Below are positions 11,801-23,500 of a DNA stretch of 64,000 bases, piece after piece; position 1 is the first letter of the stretch; the number at the start of each line of letters is the position of its first letter. Origin of the DNA: Xiphias gladius. Lineage: Eukaryota > Chordata > Actinopteri > Istiophoriformes > Xiphiidae. The translations under genes were made by a program, and so were the position numbers. A model generated the notes under the pieces. That model had not been told where the DNA came from. It did no database searches and was given only the letters and a program-made list of their open reading frames with translations. The stretch lies in assembly GCF_016859285.1 (NCBI RefSeq), contig NC_053417.1:19150706-19214705 (forward strand), given 5' to 3'.

Positions 11801-14792
11801 CAAGTATTTCTTTGAGTATGAGGTAGCTTACCTGCATTGCTATAATGATATCTATTTTTGAGCAGCTCTGAATAGGTGTGAAATTATAAAATAAATGATT
11901 GATGAATAAAAAAAAACACACAATCTAAGACACTAAAATCCTTATGACTGGAAAGTCTGACGTCAAAAGTTACAGTGACTTTTATGAGTTATTACCAAAG
12001 CCAGTTTAACAGTAATACAGCAATTATTCATAGACATTTCAGTCAATTTTATAGCAATGTACACAACATAAAAAGGCATACATTTTGGCATGGCGTGATT
12101 TCGTGGTTTGTGGTAATGAGGTGAGGCTGATGTGATTAGAGCATTGCAGAGAGACATGAGAGTCTGACCGCAAAGATCTCAGAGACAGCACATACCATCT
12201 GGCTCACAACGGTAACTAAAGTAAACAGAGAAAAAACAGTGATAGATACAGATGGAATAAGAATTATCTGAACACATTCATACAGGCATCATTGATTTAA
12301 TGCATGCAAGACTTTCCACGTTATCATGGAAGAACAGCCATATCTTCAAGGTTTAAAGTTGCCATATCTGATTTTTTTTTTATGGGCACTTGGGTGCAGC
12401 GGAAACAAGTCGTGAACACATCACTGACATTATAATTAACATTTAAGTTGAAATGGCGAACTTGTCAGTTGCCTAGTTTTTACATGTGCAGCAGACACAA
12501 AACAACGTTAGCATTCACTTCGAGTGGAGTTTCTGGATTCCCTACATCCAATCATTTTCAATGAAGAAAATGTTTCGTTTGGCAAAGCATCATCCGATTT
12601 ATAAGACAATTACAATGTCTAAAAATCTCTGTGATAGATACATTGTGTACACTACAACAATTTAACTTAGAGAGGATCTCGTGTTACAAAATGAACGTAA
12701 TAAATAATAAAGTAATAAAGTACTGCAACATCCTGATGTAAATGATCCACTGCTCTGACTGCATCTGGAAATGTTCTTGTATTTCCATATCACTGGTCAT
12801 AGAGATGGACCTTCGACAAAATCCACATTCAGGACATTCCATGTGCATGTCTTCACATTGATAATAAATAAAGATACTACGCTACAAATAACTGAAGATG
12901 ACGGGCTGACACTTTCGTGATTTATTAATTGGACTTTCACCAAAGCGATTTCTACTGCCTCTCTTTGGGAAAGCCAAAGAAAATAGATGATAAGGGGATG
13001 GAAGAGAGGGAAGAAGTCCTAGTAAATGAATTATGCAAAACAATGGGAGATAATCATGCTGACACTTTATGTCTCCACCTCACTTACAATGTCAATATAT
13101 TTGCATGTGAGCAAGACACTTTTTTTGTTTTGGGCAATTCTCTTACAGTGATGCAAAACTGCAACTGAATGAACACAGTTGTACTTAGAGCCCACACTGG
13201 CAAGTACTGCCCCTGAATCCCTGATGCAGTGTCATGTGGAGCAGTAACCCTGTGATCTCAAATGTTTTGAATTTTCTGTGTCGTATGGCTGTAGCCTTTA
13301 TATTGTTTTATGGTTTTGCCCCCTGAATGACCCCAGTTAGATCTTTGCCATAGGGATTCTACAAGATTGGCCCCAGGGGCTTCAATAACGCTAGGGGGTC
13401 ACTGTATTGAACAGTATGGATTTCATATATAGGTATAAAGTATGCTTTTTTAAAAAGGTACTGCGAATGCGAGAGAACTGCATTTAATGAATTCAAATGT
13501 CATACACCAAGTCACTGGATGAAATGTGTTTGTAGAGTTTGAAAATCGGAAGCAGCAAATATATTTGTTTATATGACAAAATGATAAATGGCAATAGAAC
13601 AAATAATAATTCATTATACTGTAATTGGATCTTGTGACACTGAGGCTGACACAGTTCCTTTTTTCATTTAGATGTTTTAACTGATTTGACTTCTGTCAAT
13701 TAGCTGTGAGAACCGTATATTTTCCTTGTCGGTAACACTGCTACTATGAGTCAATATGAAAATCCAAGACAAGTTTATCTAGTGCTAGATCATAAGCTCA
13801 ACTGACTAGGAGTTGGGTAGCAAAGAGCAGCTAATAGATGAAAATAAGCAGGCAACATCTGGAACAGATCAATAAATGCACTCCCATGTTGTAGAGCGCC
13901 AGATGGATTTAGTTATATTATGGGACTGGTGGATATAGATATGCATACAATTACTGTTCAGGGATCTGTTTAAAGTCTGTCTCTTGTTCTCATTACCTAA
14001 TATTTTAATGGCACTCTTTTGGTGCTGAAATCTATAGAAACTTAAGATACAAAATTTCCATTTTAAATTCCAATAATGATACGTCATTGTGTGCTATATC
14101 TAAAACATGTCTATTGGGAAAGACAAATGACTTTGTCTGTGGTTGAGTGGCAGACGAACTGTATGGTTTTATGGTTCTTTTGTCTGTTTCGCCTTTCACC
14201 TCCTACGGTATGTGTTTTACAGTTAAAGGATTAAATAGAAATAGACACTGCAAAGCAGCTTTAAAGGAGCTGATGTGTTTTGGCTCATAGTCCAACTTTA
14301 GTGTGACCACGGGGCAAGATAGTGAGATTACATTTACATTATATTGAACTATAGTGTCTCCACATTGTGCAGATGGTGCTGAATCTCTGTCCTCAAATAA
14401 TCTTCCATCCATCCCCGATTCAGCCACATCAGTCCCACGAGAACATAATCGGCCCCTAAAAATATTCTGAATTGATCTGCCTTCGTCATAAATTTATTTT
14501 ATGGTTTTTTTTGTGTGTCCCTAATCAAAGTGGTTAAGCACTTTTGGTAAGGAAAAATGTCAAATCGTGTAATCCTTTCTAGCACCGCAATCCTCTCAGA
14601 ATGATGACGTACTATAGACTGTCTGATGGATCAGTGTCTGGCAGCACCATCTCCTGCCTTCACTCCATGTATCCTCAAATGCCTGAAGTGTAGGTTGGTT
14701 GAATAACATGCAGGTATTGCTAGTCTTACTGTTAGTGTTAGTGTTGTCATGCTTTGAATGAAAGTCCTTCATCTCTGGGAATAATTTGACAG
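11801..14792. other. Intergenic DNA, no gene seen
   Basis: About 3 kb of AT-rich DNA without splice-flanked coding exons, tandem repeats or recognised mobile elements. Confidence 0.5.
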
Positions 14793-15195
14793 AAGCTCGG
14801 CCAAGGAGAGTAGAGATGAGCAATACAAGTTAATCCCAACCAATTCTGAAGGTCATATTCCTTGCAGAGTGTATTTAAACCCATGCAAAACTCATACAAA
14901 ACTTACTACATGTCAAAATAAAGATATCCATCATGTGAACACAGCACCTATTCCATAAGGATTCTATAGGGTATGAAATCCTGGACATTTAACCACATTA
15001 ACCTAGGTCACGTTGTATATTTCATGCCGTACTTTCCCAGGAGCCCTTCAGAAGATGAAGGGACCCTGTGTTATGACTGTTCACTCCCCTGACCGGGGTC
15101 TCCATCCATCTTATCTTTACAGCCTTGGTTGTTATTACAATAGCCATTGGGGACTGGGTCACCTTTACTCTATAATCTGCACAGCAGTGCTTGAG
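14793..15195 (+). repeat. Dispersed about 400-bp repeat, copy 1
   Basis: This segment is repeated in the same orientation at 31676-32083, inside eif2d intron 5. Both begin AAGCT(C/T)GGCC(A/G)AGGAG and share long matching blocks, including CATGCAAAACTCATACAAAA and TTGTATATTTCATGCCGTAC. The right edges diverge after CACAGCAGT. Both copies keep an open frame, but it has no ATG and many replacement differences. I therefore treat the family as non-coding. Confidence 0.8.
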
Positions 15196-15211
15196 ACCGT
15201 AAGAAGGGAAA

Positions 15212-15955
15212 ATTCCTTTACACATTTCCACATTTTTACTCCACTACATTTATCAGCAGCTTTAGTTACATTACAAATGAAGAACATTGCATACAAAATA
15301 TATGAAGAGCTAATAAAATATGATATTTTATTATAAATTAAACTACCCAACAATATATATTGGTATATAATAGAGCTAAAATGATTAGCTCATTAGACAA
15401 CTGACATAAATTGTCAAACATAATTTTTTATCATAAAATTCCAATTATTTCATGGTTCCAGCTTCTTAGATGTGAGGATTTGCTACTTTTCTTTTTAATA
15501 ATTTTGATTTATTTGTAGTCATTTTGAGGTTTAGAATATTAGATGGACAAAACAAGCATTGTGAAGGTATCACTTTGGGTAACAGTGATGGGGATTTCTC
15601 ACTATTTTCAGAATTTTTTCAAAGAGTCATCCATAATGAAAATAATCATTATTTGCAATCCTATGTAAAATTGTTAAAAAGCAAACAAGCAACAGCAGTT
15701 GCTTGTAAAATGCTGTTTACACATGAAGACATAAGTAATAGTAATCTAATTATATAATAACAGTATAATACTCACAGGGAACATTTTTCTGCATTAAATA
15801 AGTTTACTTTTAATACTTTAAGTACATTTTCTTGAATATATTTCCATACTTTTAATTAAGTAACATTTTCAACGCAAGACTTTTACTCAAAGTATTTTTA
15901 CAGTTTGGCATTGTCTGGAAGAAAAGGATCTGAGTACATCCTCCGCCACTGATAA
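15212..15955 (+). repeat. Nested pair: repeat family C interrupted by family A
   Basis: The outer parts (about 15212-15372 and 15666-15955) contain TTTTTACTCCACTACATTTA on the left and ACTTTTACTCAAAGTATTTT near the right end. This is a pattern I know from dispersed fish repeats. Between them, about 15373-15665 is a family A copy in inverse orientation (TGGTTCCAGCTTCTTAGATG). The arrangement implies that A inserted into C or that the two are habitually joined. See 34781-35475. Confidence 0.55.
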
Positions 15956-17699
15956 ATACAGTCACTGTAAAGCTCAGAGAGTTCAAATGCGGCTACATCA
16001 CACACTGTGGCCTGAGATGTTCCCATTATGACCTCTGTGACACAGATCCAACACTTTTTGAAAAATGTATGGCTTTAAAAAGCATTGAATCGCAGGTGTC
16101 CTGGAATGGAATTCATTACTGTTTAGGCTAAGACGTAGGACGTAACCCTGTCCATACCACCGTTTCACCGCTTCAGAAATTTGTTCCTGCTGTGCTGGAT
16201 GGTCAGCAACAGAGGGCGACACAGACTGTGTGTAAGCTACTTCCCCGGCTAATCGCTGTTGATTATTTGCACCTTTTTATTAGAATGATTCATCATTTTA
16301 CATCAGTACTGTGCTCAGTCCTGGGTGTAGGTATAGAGCAGAGTATTATACTTGTCAGTTACGTGTCTCCTTTATTCATATCAAACTATCCGAGGATTTA
16401 GTCATGTTTATTTTTCTGTCTCGTTTTACATCAGCCTCCTGTGAGTTTCTGCCTTGAGGTTTTCACTGTTAAGCCCTCACGACAGCTCACTGAAATTTAA
16501 ATTTGGACACTCATCTGGGTCGACTGTTGTGATTCACAGCAATCATACCCCAGTTAGCACTTAGACACCGTGAGATCTTCAGCTCTCTCTGTGTGAGCCA
16601 CATGAGAAGTTCAAAAGACTGCTAGTGGATTATCAGATGCTATAAAAAAAACGGATGAACAAGATGAATATTTTCTGTAACTATATCTAAATTATTTTGG
16701 TTTTGTAATCCTCTCAGCTGTAAATTGGACTGGCAGTGATGCATGATGCACCTCAGTGATCCTGACGTAAGCACAGAAGAAGCATCACCACACGCCGGTT
16801 ATGCAATCAGCAAGGCTCTTATCTAAATTGAAACTGATGCAAGTGGAGAAAAAAAAAAACACATAAAAACATGATCTAATATTAGACATGCAACAGTCAT
16901 AGAGTGACTCAAAATTGCTTGTCTTCTTGATAGTTTTTAATGCATAGAAAGTTGTTTTAAAATATGGGAGGCAAGTGGCAAAACAATTGCAATAAATTTC
17001 CACATATTTTAAATTACTTCAAAGTTGAATGGTTTTATAGCTAGAAAAAGAATGTCTACAAGCCTACATGAATTGGGAATGGACTGCAGGCTTTACTGTA
17101 ACAGGAAAAGTAAAACAATAATAATCTGCCACAATAAACTGACACCATATACACCAACATCATTTAGTAACAGGCCAGTTACTGCCAAATACAGATTTCA
17201 CAAATGTTTATAAACATCTTTCCTAAAGACTGGCTTACAGCCTTATATAACCTCCGCACCACGTAGTAATCACAGTCATACTTTTGTGCAATGTTGCTGG
17301 CACAGCATCAGTAAACTCAGATATCTCCTCAGTGAATGGCTGTGGGGAGGAGCAGGGACCCCTGCTGTTCGCTGAGCTAAGTAGGGCCAGATCGCTGTGG
17401 GCAGCCTGGGAGGAAGCCAGTACGTGTGAATTATTGGGCTAGATGAACCCCTATGCTGCCAGAAAGATGAAATCCCTTTCAGATGAGCCCTCTATCTCTG
17501 TAGAGAGCAGATAACAGAAACCTGGTTTCCACGGCAACAGGACACCATGTCTAACATAGCAACCAACACAGTTGTCTGAAGGTGTTTTTCTTTCTCTTCG
17601 TTTCTCCATACTTTTTATTTTTTCTGCTCTGTCAGACACACACATCTGCTGCGAAATCCCTGGCAACCTACAAAACAATCGAAAAATTGCATAATTTTA
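15956..17699. other. Intergenic DNA, no gene seen
   Basis: No exon, tandem array or mobile-element end was recognised. Confidence 0.5.
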
Positions 17700-17895
17700 T
17701 AGGAACAGATGGAAAAGAACAGATAGTTAGATGAGAAGATTGATACCATTCTAATGTCAAGTCCAATAATTATGAAGCTAGAGCAGGGAGATAGTGTTCA
17801 CTAATTAACATGTCAGATCTTGTTTGCTTAATTCATACAAAAACAGAAGTGTAAAAACGACAAGCTGTGGTTTTACAGTGGGTTATGTCATTGAT
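17700..17895 (+). repeat. MITE-like repeat family B, copy 2
   Basis: It contains TTAGATGAGAAGATTGATAC, then GTGTTCACTAATTAACATGT and AAGTGTAAAAACGACAAG. These match the order of motifs in the copy at 10949-11800, but the middle part is deleted. Confidence 0.6.
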
Positions 17896-17914
17896 GGATT
17901 ACACAAAACCAATA

Positions 17915-18280
17915 CAAACGGATGCAAAACATCCTCAAAGAGACACAAAATGGCCACAAAGAGATGCAAAACATCTACAAGAGGTAGAGCGGGTCGTCCA
18001 CTAACCAGGAGGTGGGTGGTTTGATCCCTGGCTCCTCCAGTCAACATGTTGAAGTGTCCTTGGGCAGGATACTGAACCCCAGATTATCCCTGACGGCCGT
18101 GACGGCCATTATGTATGAATGTGTGTGGTATTGCAGCGTAAACCACTTTGACTGGTCGATATGACGGAAAAAGGGCTACATATGAGCAGTCTATTTGCCA
18201 TTACAAAGACATGCAAAATGTTCTCAAAAACAACCACAAAGAGACATATAAAATCTACAAAGAGGCACAAAATGACACGG
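17915..18280 (+). mobile_element. tRNA-like SINE inserted in a 20-bp minisatellite
   Basis: The core at about 17985-18150 has a B-box-like GGTTTGATCCC, then GTCCTTGGGCAGGATACTGA and ACCACTTTGACTGGTC. This layout is typical of a common teleost SINE-like repeat. On both sides (about 17920-17980 and 18205-18275) are diverged units of ACAAAGAGACACAAAATGGC. The SINE therefore appears to sit inside an older minisatellite-like repeat. The small open frames here are artefacts. Confidence 0.55.
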
Positions 18281-18439
18281 CTGTGTGGTTTGTGCTTGTT
18301 TTGTATTACTTTCAGTCTGGGTGTCTTGCTTCTAAATAGGAGGGTTGGGGGCCCTTTTAAATGTCTCAGGGGCCCATTGCGTCATAATTGTCCATGGGTA
18401 ATGTGCTCCATTATTTCTTTGCACTGTGTTGGGACTTGC

Positions 18440-18778
18440 ATCAAGCTAACCTAAGCTAAAGGGTACTGGCTCTTGCATCATATTTAATGTGTAGAGGAAT
18501 GAGTTGCCGCCACTTCACCTGCCAACGACAGCTGCTCAAGTAACAAAGGACCAGTTGGAAAAAAACAACAACTCGGCAACTAATTAACTGGAACAATCTT
18601 CTTCAGTCCACCAGAATATTCTTCCAGTTAGTGAGGAAGTGTTGCCGAGTTGTTCTTTATTTGCTTCATATTTAACGGACAGATTCAACAGTGGTATTGA
18701 TCTCGACGTCTTTTCTAACTGACAGCAAGAAAGCAAATAAGCGTATTTCCAAAAATGTCAAACTATTGCTTTAGAAAA
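18440..18778 (-). repeat. MITE-like repeat family B, copy 3, with internal hairpin
   Basis: The right end carries the inverted family B terminus (TTTCCAAAAATGTCAAACTA), and CTAACCTAAGCTAAAGGGTA marks the left part. Between them is an inverted repeat. AACAACTCGGCAAC at about 18568 is answered by GTTGCCGAGTTGTT at about 18641, and TTAACTGGAACAAT is answered by ATTCTTCCAGTTA. The loop is about 20 bases. Confidence 0.55.
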
Positions 18779-19744
18779 GGGGACTTAAAGACGAATGAAC
18801 TCGTATTATGTGAAAAGGGATAATAACCTCAAAACTAACCTTTTGAGACTTTTGAACAAATTTGATTTATCTCACAGAGAAGTGTCAGAGAGTCTCTGCA
18901 GCATCACAGCAGGTGGGACATGAGAAAAGGGAGCTTCTTTTCCTCAAAAGAGCATGCATTGCTTGCATGACAGTGCTTTAACACTTTATATATTGCTCTA
19001 CTCGTCTCCTAGAAATTCTTGACTTCTGAGTCAGGCTCTCTCCAAAGTCAAACCTCAGTGTAAGAGGTTTGGAAAAGTTTTCCAACACCAGACAAACAGA
19101 TGGGGATGGCTTCAGAAAACATGATGTGCACAGATGAGAGGGTCAGAAAAAACACTGTTCAATGACTGGAAAAAGAAGAAAAGTGGAGGTTATTTCTCAA
19201 ATTTAACTGTCAACTGTCAGTGGACTTATATATACTCAATATCCTGTCAGTGGACTTATACTCATACTGCAACTTTATCAGAAGGTGGGCCAGACTTTTT
19301 TTCCTACCATGAATGAGCTACCTCCAAGCACAAAAAAACCTTTCATTAATATTAATGCACCATGTTTAGACTAAACCCTTTCTGTTGTCCTGACTCAGTG
19401 ATTTACTATTTGTTCTCCTTATATTCTTGGAGGTCTTTCCTGACTAATCATTTCATCAAAACCCAAGATATTTCTATCCAACTCTGTGGATTCCTCTGGG
19501 AAACCTTGGGCAATACTGACGCACGTCTGCAGTGTTTTGCATGTGAGTTTATGAAACCAGGTCTGCATTAAAGGATATATGAATAAATTTTCCTCAATTT
19601 TTTTTTTGCATTTCACACACTAATATCCATATTCTCCAACAACTAAACTGGCCATTAAACTTCAGTTTGACAAAACTATAATCCATACTTCTAGGTTGTT
19701 ATGCAATATCTCATAGAAATGCATAAAAGCAAGAAAAGCTAGAA
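18779..19744. other. Intergenic DNA, no gene seen
   Basis: A short local duplication of TGTCAGTGGACTTATA occurs twice within 19212-19262. Nothing else was recognised. Confidence 0.5.
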
Positions 19745-20220
19745 AACATACTGCATAAAAGTTTCAGGCACTTGAAGTGAGGATGCTTCAAGAATAATGT
19801 CCTGAATAGTTTTTATCATTTCACTACATTCAAACCGCAGTAAAGAGAAAAAATTGAAATCAAATCAGTATTTGTTGTGACCACGCTTTGCATTTAAATC
19901 AGCACCAGTTCTCCTGCTTGTGTACAGTTTTTAAGATACTTGGCAGGTAGGTTTGTCCAAGCATCTTGGAGAACTTGCAACAGTTCTTCTGTGGATCTAG
20001 ATTGCTCACCACGGAGACCTTGCTCCAACGCAGCTGAGGCTGTATAATTGCAGCTTCAGTTAAAGTTGAGTCCATCACTTTAAAAACAAAACAAAAACCT
20101 GACAAAACCAAAATTAAGACTCGGAGCAAATTCCGTGAGGAGCCTGAAAGAATTTATCACAGGAGAAATGTAAAAATTCCTTTGGTGTGGTGAATTCACC
20201 AAAGCGAAACACCACACAAA
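19745..20220 (+). mobile_element. Tc1/mariner-type element fragment
   Basis: The sequence includes AAAGTTTCAGGCACTTGAAG, TTGTTGTGACCACGCTTTGC, TGGCAGGTAGGTTTGTCCAA and CATCTTGGAGAACTTGC. This order of motifs matches what I recall from the region upstream of, and antisense to, a fish Tc1-like transposase. The transposase catalytic part is absent, so this is a dead fragment. Confidence 0.5.
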
Positions 20221-20557
20221 ATACTGGGTGTTTGAAATAGATTCTTGTTACTTTTTTTTACTGTATCCATATTTGTTTGTGTTTAATCCAGTGTTTTTCA
20301 TAAATAGGAAGTAAACCACTTATCAGGACATTCAGTTATCCCAGGACTTAACAATGCCGGTTTACATGACCTGAAAGTGGCTGGTTAAAGAATAGGACAG
20401 GGGGAACACTTGCCAAGACCTTATCAAAAACAGCTTGGAGCCCCTGTCTCAGGCCCCTGATCCTCAACTATTTCAGTGGAGCTGCTCAGCTTCCTGGTGT
20501 GAACAAAAATATGGGTCAAAAACTGTTGTATGTACTGCTACATTGTCGTCTCTCCAG

Positions 20558-23500
20558 CTGCCAGAATGGGACCAACGCCTGCTACCAACTTATCTTCAGT
20601 ACAGTTCATGGCCTCTACAAGGATCTCTATGCTTACAGAGACAGCATGACTGATGTCATTGTCCAGTATCTCATCACTGAACAAAAAGGTGCACTTTTGT
20701 GTGCACAGGGCAACAGGAAATTGAGTTTATGATAGAGGACCTATTTTAATTCCACTCCAAATAATAGGTTGTATATGTCTTGGAGCATCACAGTTAGTGA
20801 CCAAGGTTACAGAGGGAGTACTTTAGTAATTATACTTGAAAAGTAACTTTAATAGGGATTTCTTATAATGTTCCTGTTGTCACATCAGTCAAATCAACAG
20901 TCACCCAATTATTGTTTTGTAAGGGCAGGCAGCCTACTGTTTTTCAAATAGCGGATATGTAATTTTTGTGGGAAAGTCCAGCCCATTGTTGTCAAGTATT
21001 TTATTTACACATAAACGGAAGACCGTCAAGATAGTTTGTAGAGAGAATTTGACAGCAGTCATTCGACAGGATGTACTGGCTTAGATAATTAAACCTTCCA
21101 CGCCCCCCCTTCACATAGCCACTTTTTCTTCCATTTCCTTCTTTCCCCAGTGAGGATAGAGTGCCGTGAGCTGGTGAAGAAGATCGCCATCTACAGAAAC
21201 CGTCTTGCCATCCAGCTGCCAGAGAAGATCCTCATCTATGAGCTCTATTCAGATGACTCCTCAGACATGCACTACCGCATCAAGGAGAAAATTTGCAGGA
21301 GGTTTGAATGAAACTTGCTGGTGGTCTGCTCCCAGCATATCATCCTGTGTCAGGTCAGGAAGAAGAGTACCTTGGCCATAAAAAAAAAAACCCCCACATA
21401 ATTCACAGATTGCGCAAGAGGCTGTAGAAACATATGAGCACATGACGGAGGCAGACTGAGTGAGTGTTCAGCCATTCACTACTAGCCCAAACAGTGCAGA
21501 GAAAATTGATAATATCATGGAATTGCTGGTTTCCCAGATGTTTCTGCCTACTTTGCAAAAGGCCTCAGCTGTGCATGTGCATGCTCTGTCTCTTTCCCCT
21601 TCTCAACCTTCTTCAAAGTAGATGAAGTGAGACAGTTGAATGAAAGGGAAGGAGCAGTCTGTTAAACCAGTGGGTGTCTCTTGGGGTTCTTCTCTGTTTT
21701 TTGTCCCTATGTGTTTGACAGATGCTCGTAGGGAGGAGGAGCAGCCATAACACAGAGGTTATTTCCTTTTAAATCTGTCTGTGTGTGACAGAGGTGCTTC
21801 AGATCTCTCTCTAACACAAATGCTCGTGTTTCATGGCTCAGACAGCTTTTGGGCCCTATAAATGGGCTGTGCATTGCCTAAGCAGCTTTCTGGCATTGAA
21901 CCATACTTGGTCGTTTTTAACAGAACAATATCCTAAGATTTCTCAGACATTTAAAAGTGTTTTTTAAATAATGTAAACGGTGAGATTAACAAACTGTGAA
22001 CTAATGAAAACAGAATGATCTGGTCATACTGAACCAGTCATTGCTTCATGTGTAATATGTAATTGTGGTCTCACCTTTTCCATTCTGCTCTGGTGCAGGA
22101 GAAGAGGCTCCAGTGCCTGTCCTTCACCAGTGTCAGGGAAAAAGAATGGGTGATGGAGTCCCTGATTCGCTACATCAAAGTGATCGGTGGTCCGCCAGGC
22201 AGAGAGGGCCTACTAGTAGGGTTAAAGAATGGAGCTGTGAGTATTTCAAGAAAATTCATTCCCATATTAAGTAATCTTAGAAATTTATCTCATGCTCAGA
22301 AGCCAATGGTCCAGGAATTTGTCCATTTTTCTTCTTGAAGAAGATGAGATTTATTGTATGTAGATGGGACTGCAAGTCATAAAATACATCCCTTGTAGAG
22401 TTTACATTTATTATAATTAAAGTAAAGTAAAGTATATGGATTTAACTAGCATTAGCACCGATGTTCTATTCTGATCGTGTTCTGCTGGTCACTGTTTTTG
22501 TGATGTAGATCCTGAAGATATTTGTTGACAACCCGTTTCCCATCACACTGCTGAAGCTGTCAACGTCAGTGCGCTGCCTGGACATGAGCGCCTCCCGCAA
22601 TAAACTGGCTGTGGTGGATGAGCACAGCACTCTCCTGGTCTATGACATCAATAGTAAAGAACTGCTTTTTCAGGTCAGCTGGCAGTGGAGAGAGTAAAGT
22701 GTATGGCTGAGGAAGCTAATATGGCTGATTTTAAAATACATTTCAGAGTTGCAGTGGAGTGGAATAAAATAGAAATATGTGTGTGTGTATAATTATTTGC
22801 CTTAAGCACAGGTACATATTTTACTCATGTACTCCTGCCTGGTCTATGTTCCACAATCACCTCTAGACCATTTCCCCCACTGCCCACCTTTACCCGCCTC
22901 CTTTTCTTTTGCTCTCACTGTAGGAGCCTAATGCTAACAGCGTGGCCTAGAACACCTCTCTGGCAACGGGTACCTTAACATCAAGGCTAGCAACTTCCCT
23001 GTACACCAGCAGAAGATGCAAGGCTTTATGGTCGGCTACAATGGCTCTAAGATCTTCTGTCTCCACGTCTATTGCATGTCAGCTGTGGAGGTGCCTCAGG
23101 TGTGTAGCATGTTGTCAGCTTGTCCTATCGTGAAGGCAATGACAGCGTTCCATGTGGTCATAATATAGATTTGAGAGCACGTCTATGCCAGTGGCCGGTG
23201 TATCTTAAATATCATGGTACTTGCTTGTACTACAAAGAAAATAACTTAATTGGACTGCTTTGCTATTAGTTACTGAGACAAGTATGTGGTGAAGGTATGA
23301 TTTTGTTGGTGGTCCTCTTCCTACTTATTAATTAATTTGCTGCTGTTTTTACACTGTTAATTTTGTAATGACTTTTAACGGTGGTATTTTTGCTCGGTCC
23401 AGTCAGCACCCATGTACCAGTACCTGGAGAGGAAGATGTTTAAGGAGGCCTATCAGATCGCCCGTCTGGGTGTGACAGACAGTGACTGGAGGGATTTAGC

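Noticed and set aside
14793-15336. A conserved protein shared by the 14.8 kb and 31.7 kb repeats
   Set aside because: Both copies keep an open frame, but it starts without an ATG, has no family match, and shows about one replacement in five residues. It is better read as a non-coding repeat.
17985-18150. A functional tRNA gene
   Set aside because: Only a B-box-like motif is present. No cloverleaf stems or anticodon arm could be drawn, and the flanks are repeats.
21309-21311. TGA at a Cys position as a possible selenocysteine codon
   Set aside because: Cys-to-Sec replacement is a known pattern. However, the same gene fragment also has a TAG, a frameshifting deletion and a bad donor, and lacks both ends, so decay is the simpler explanation.
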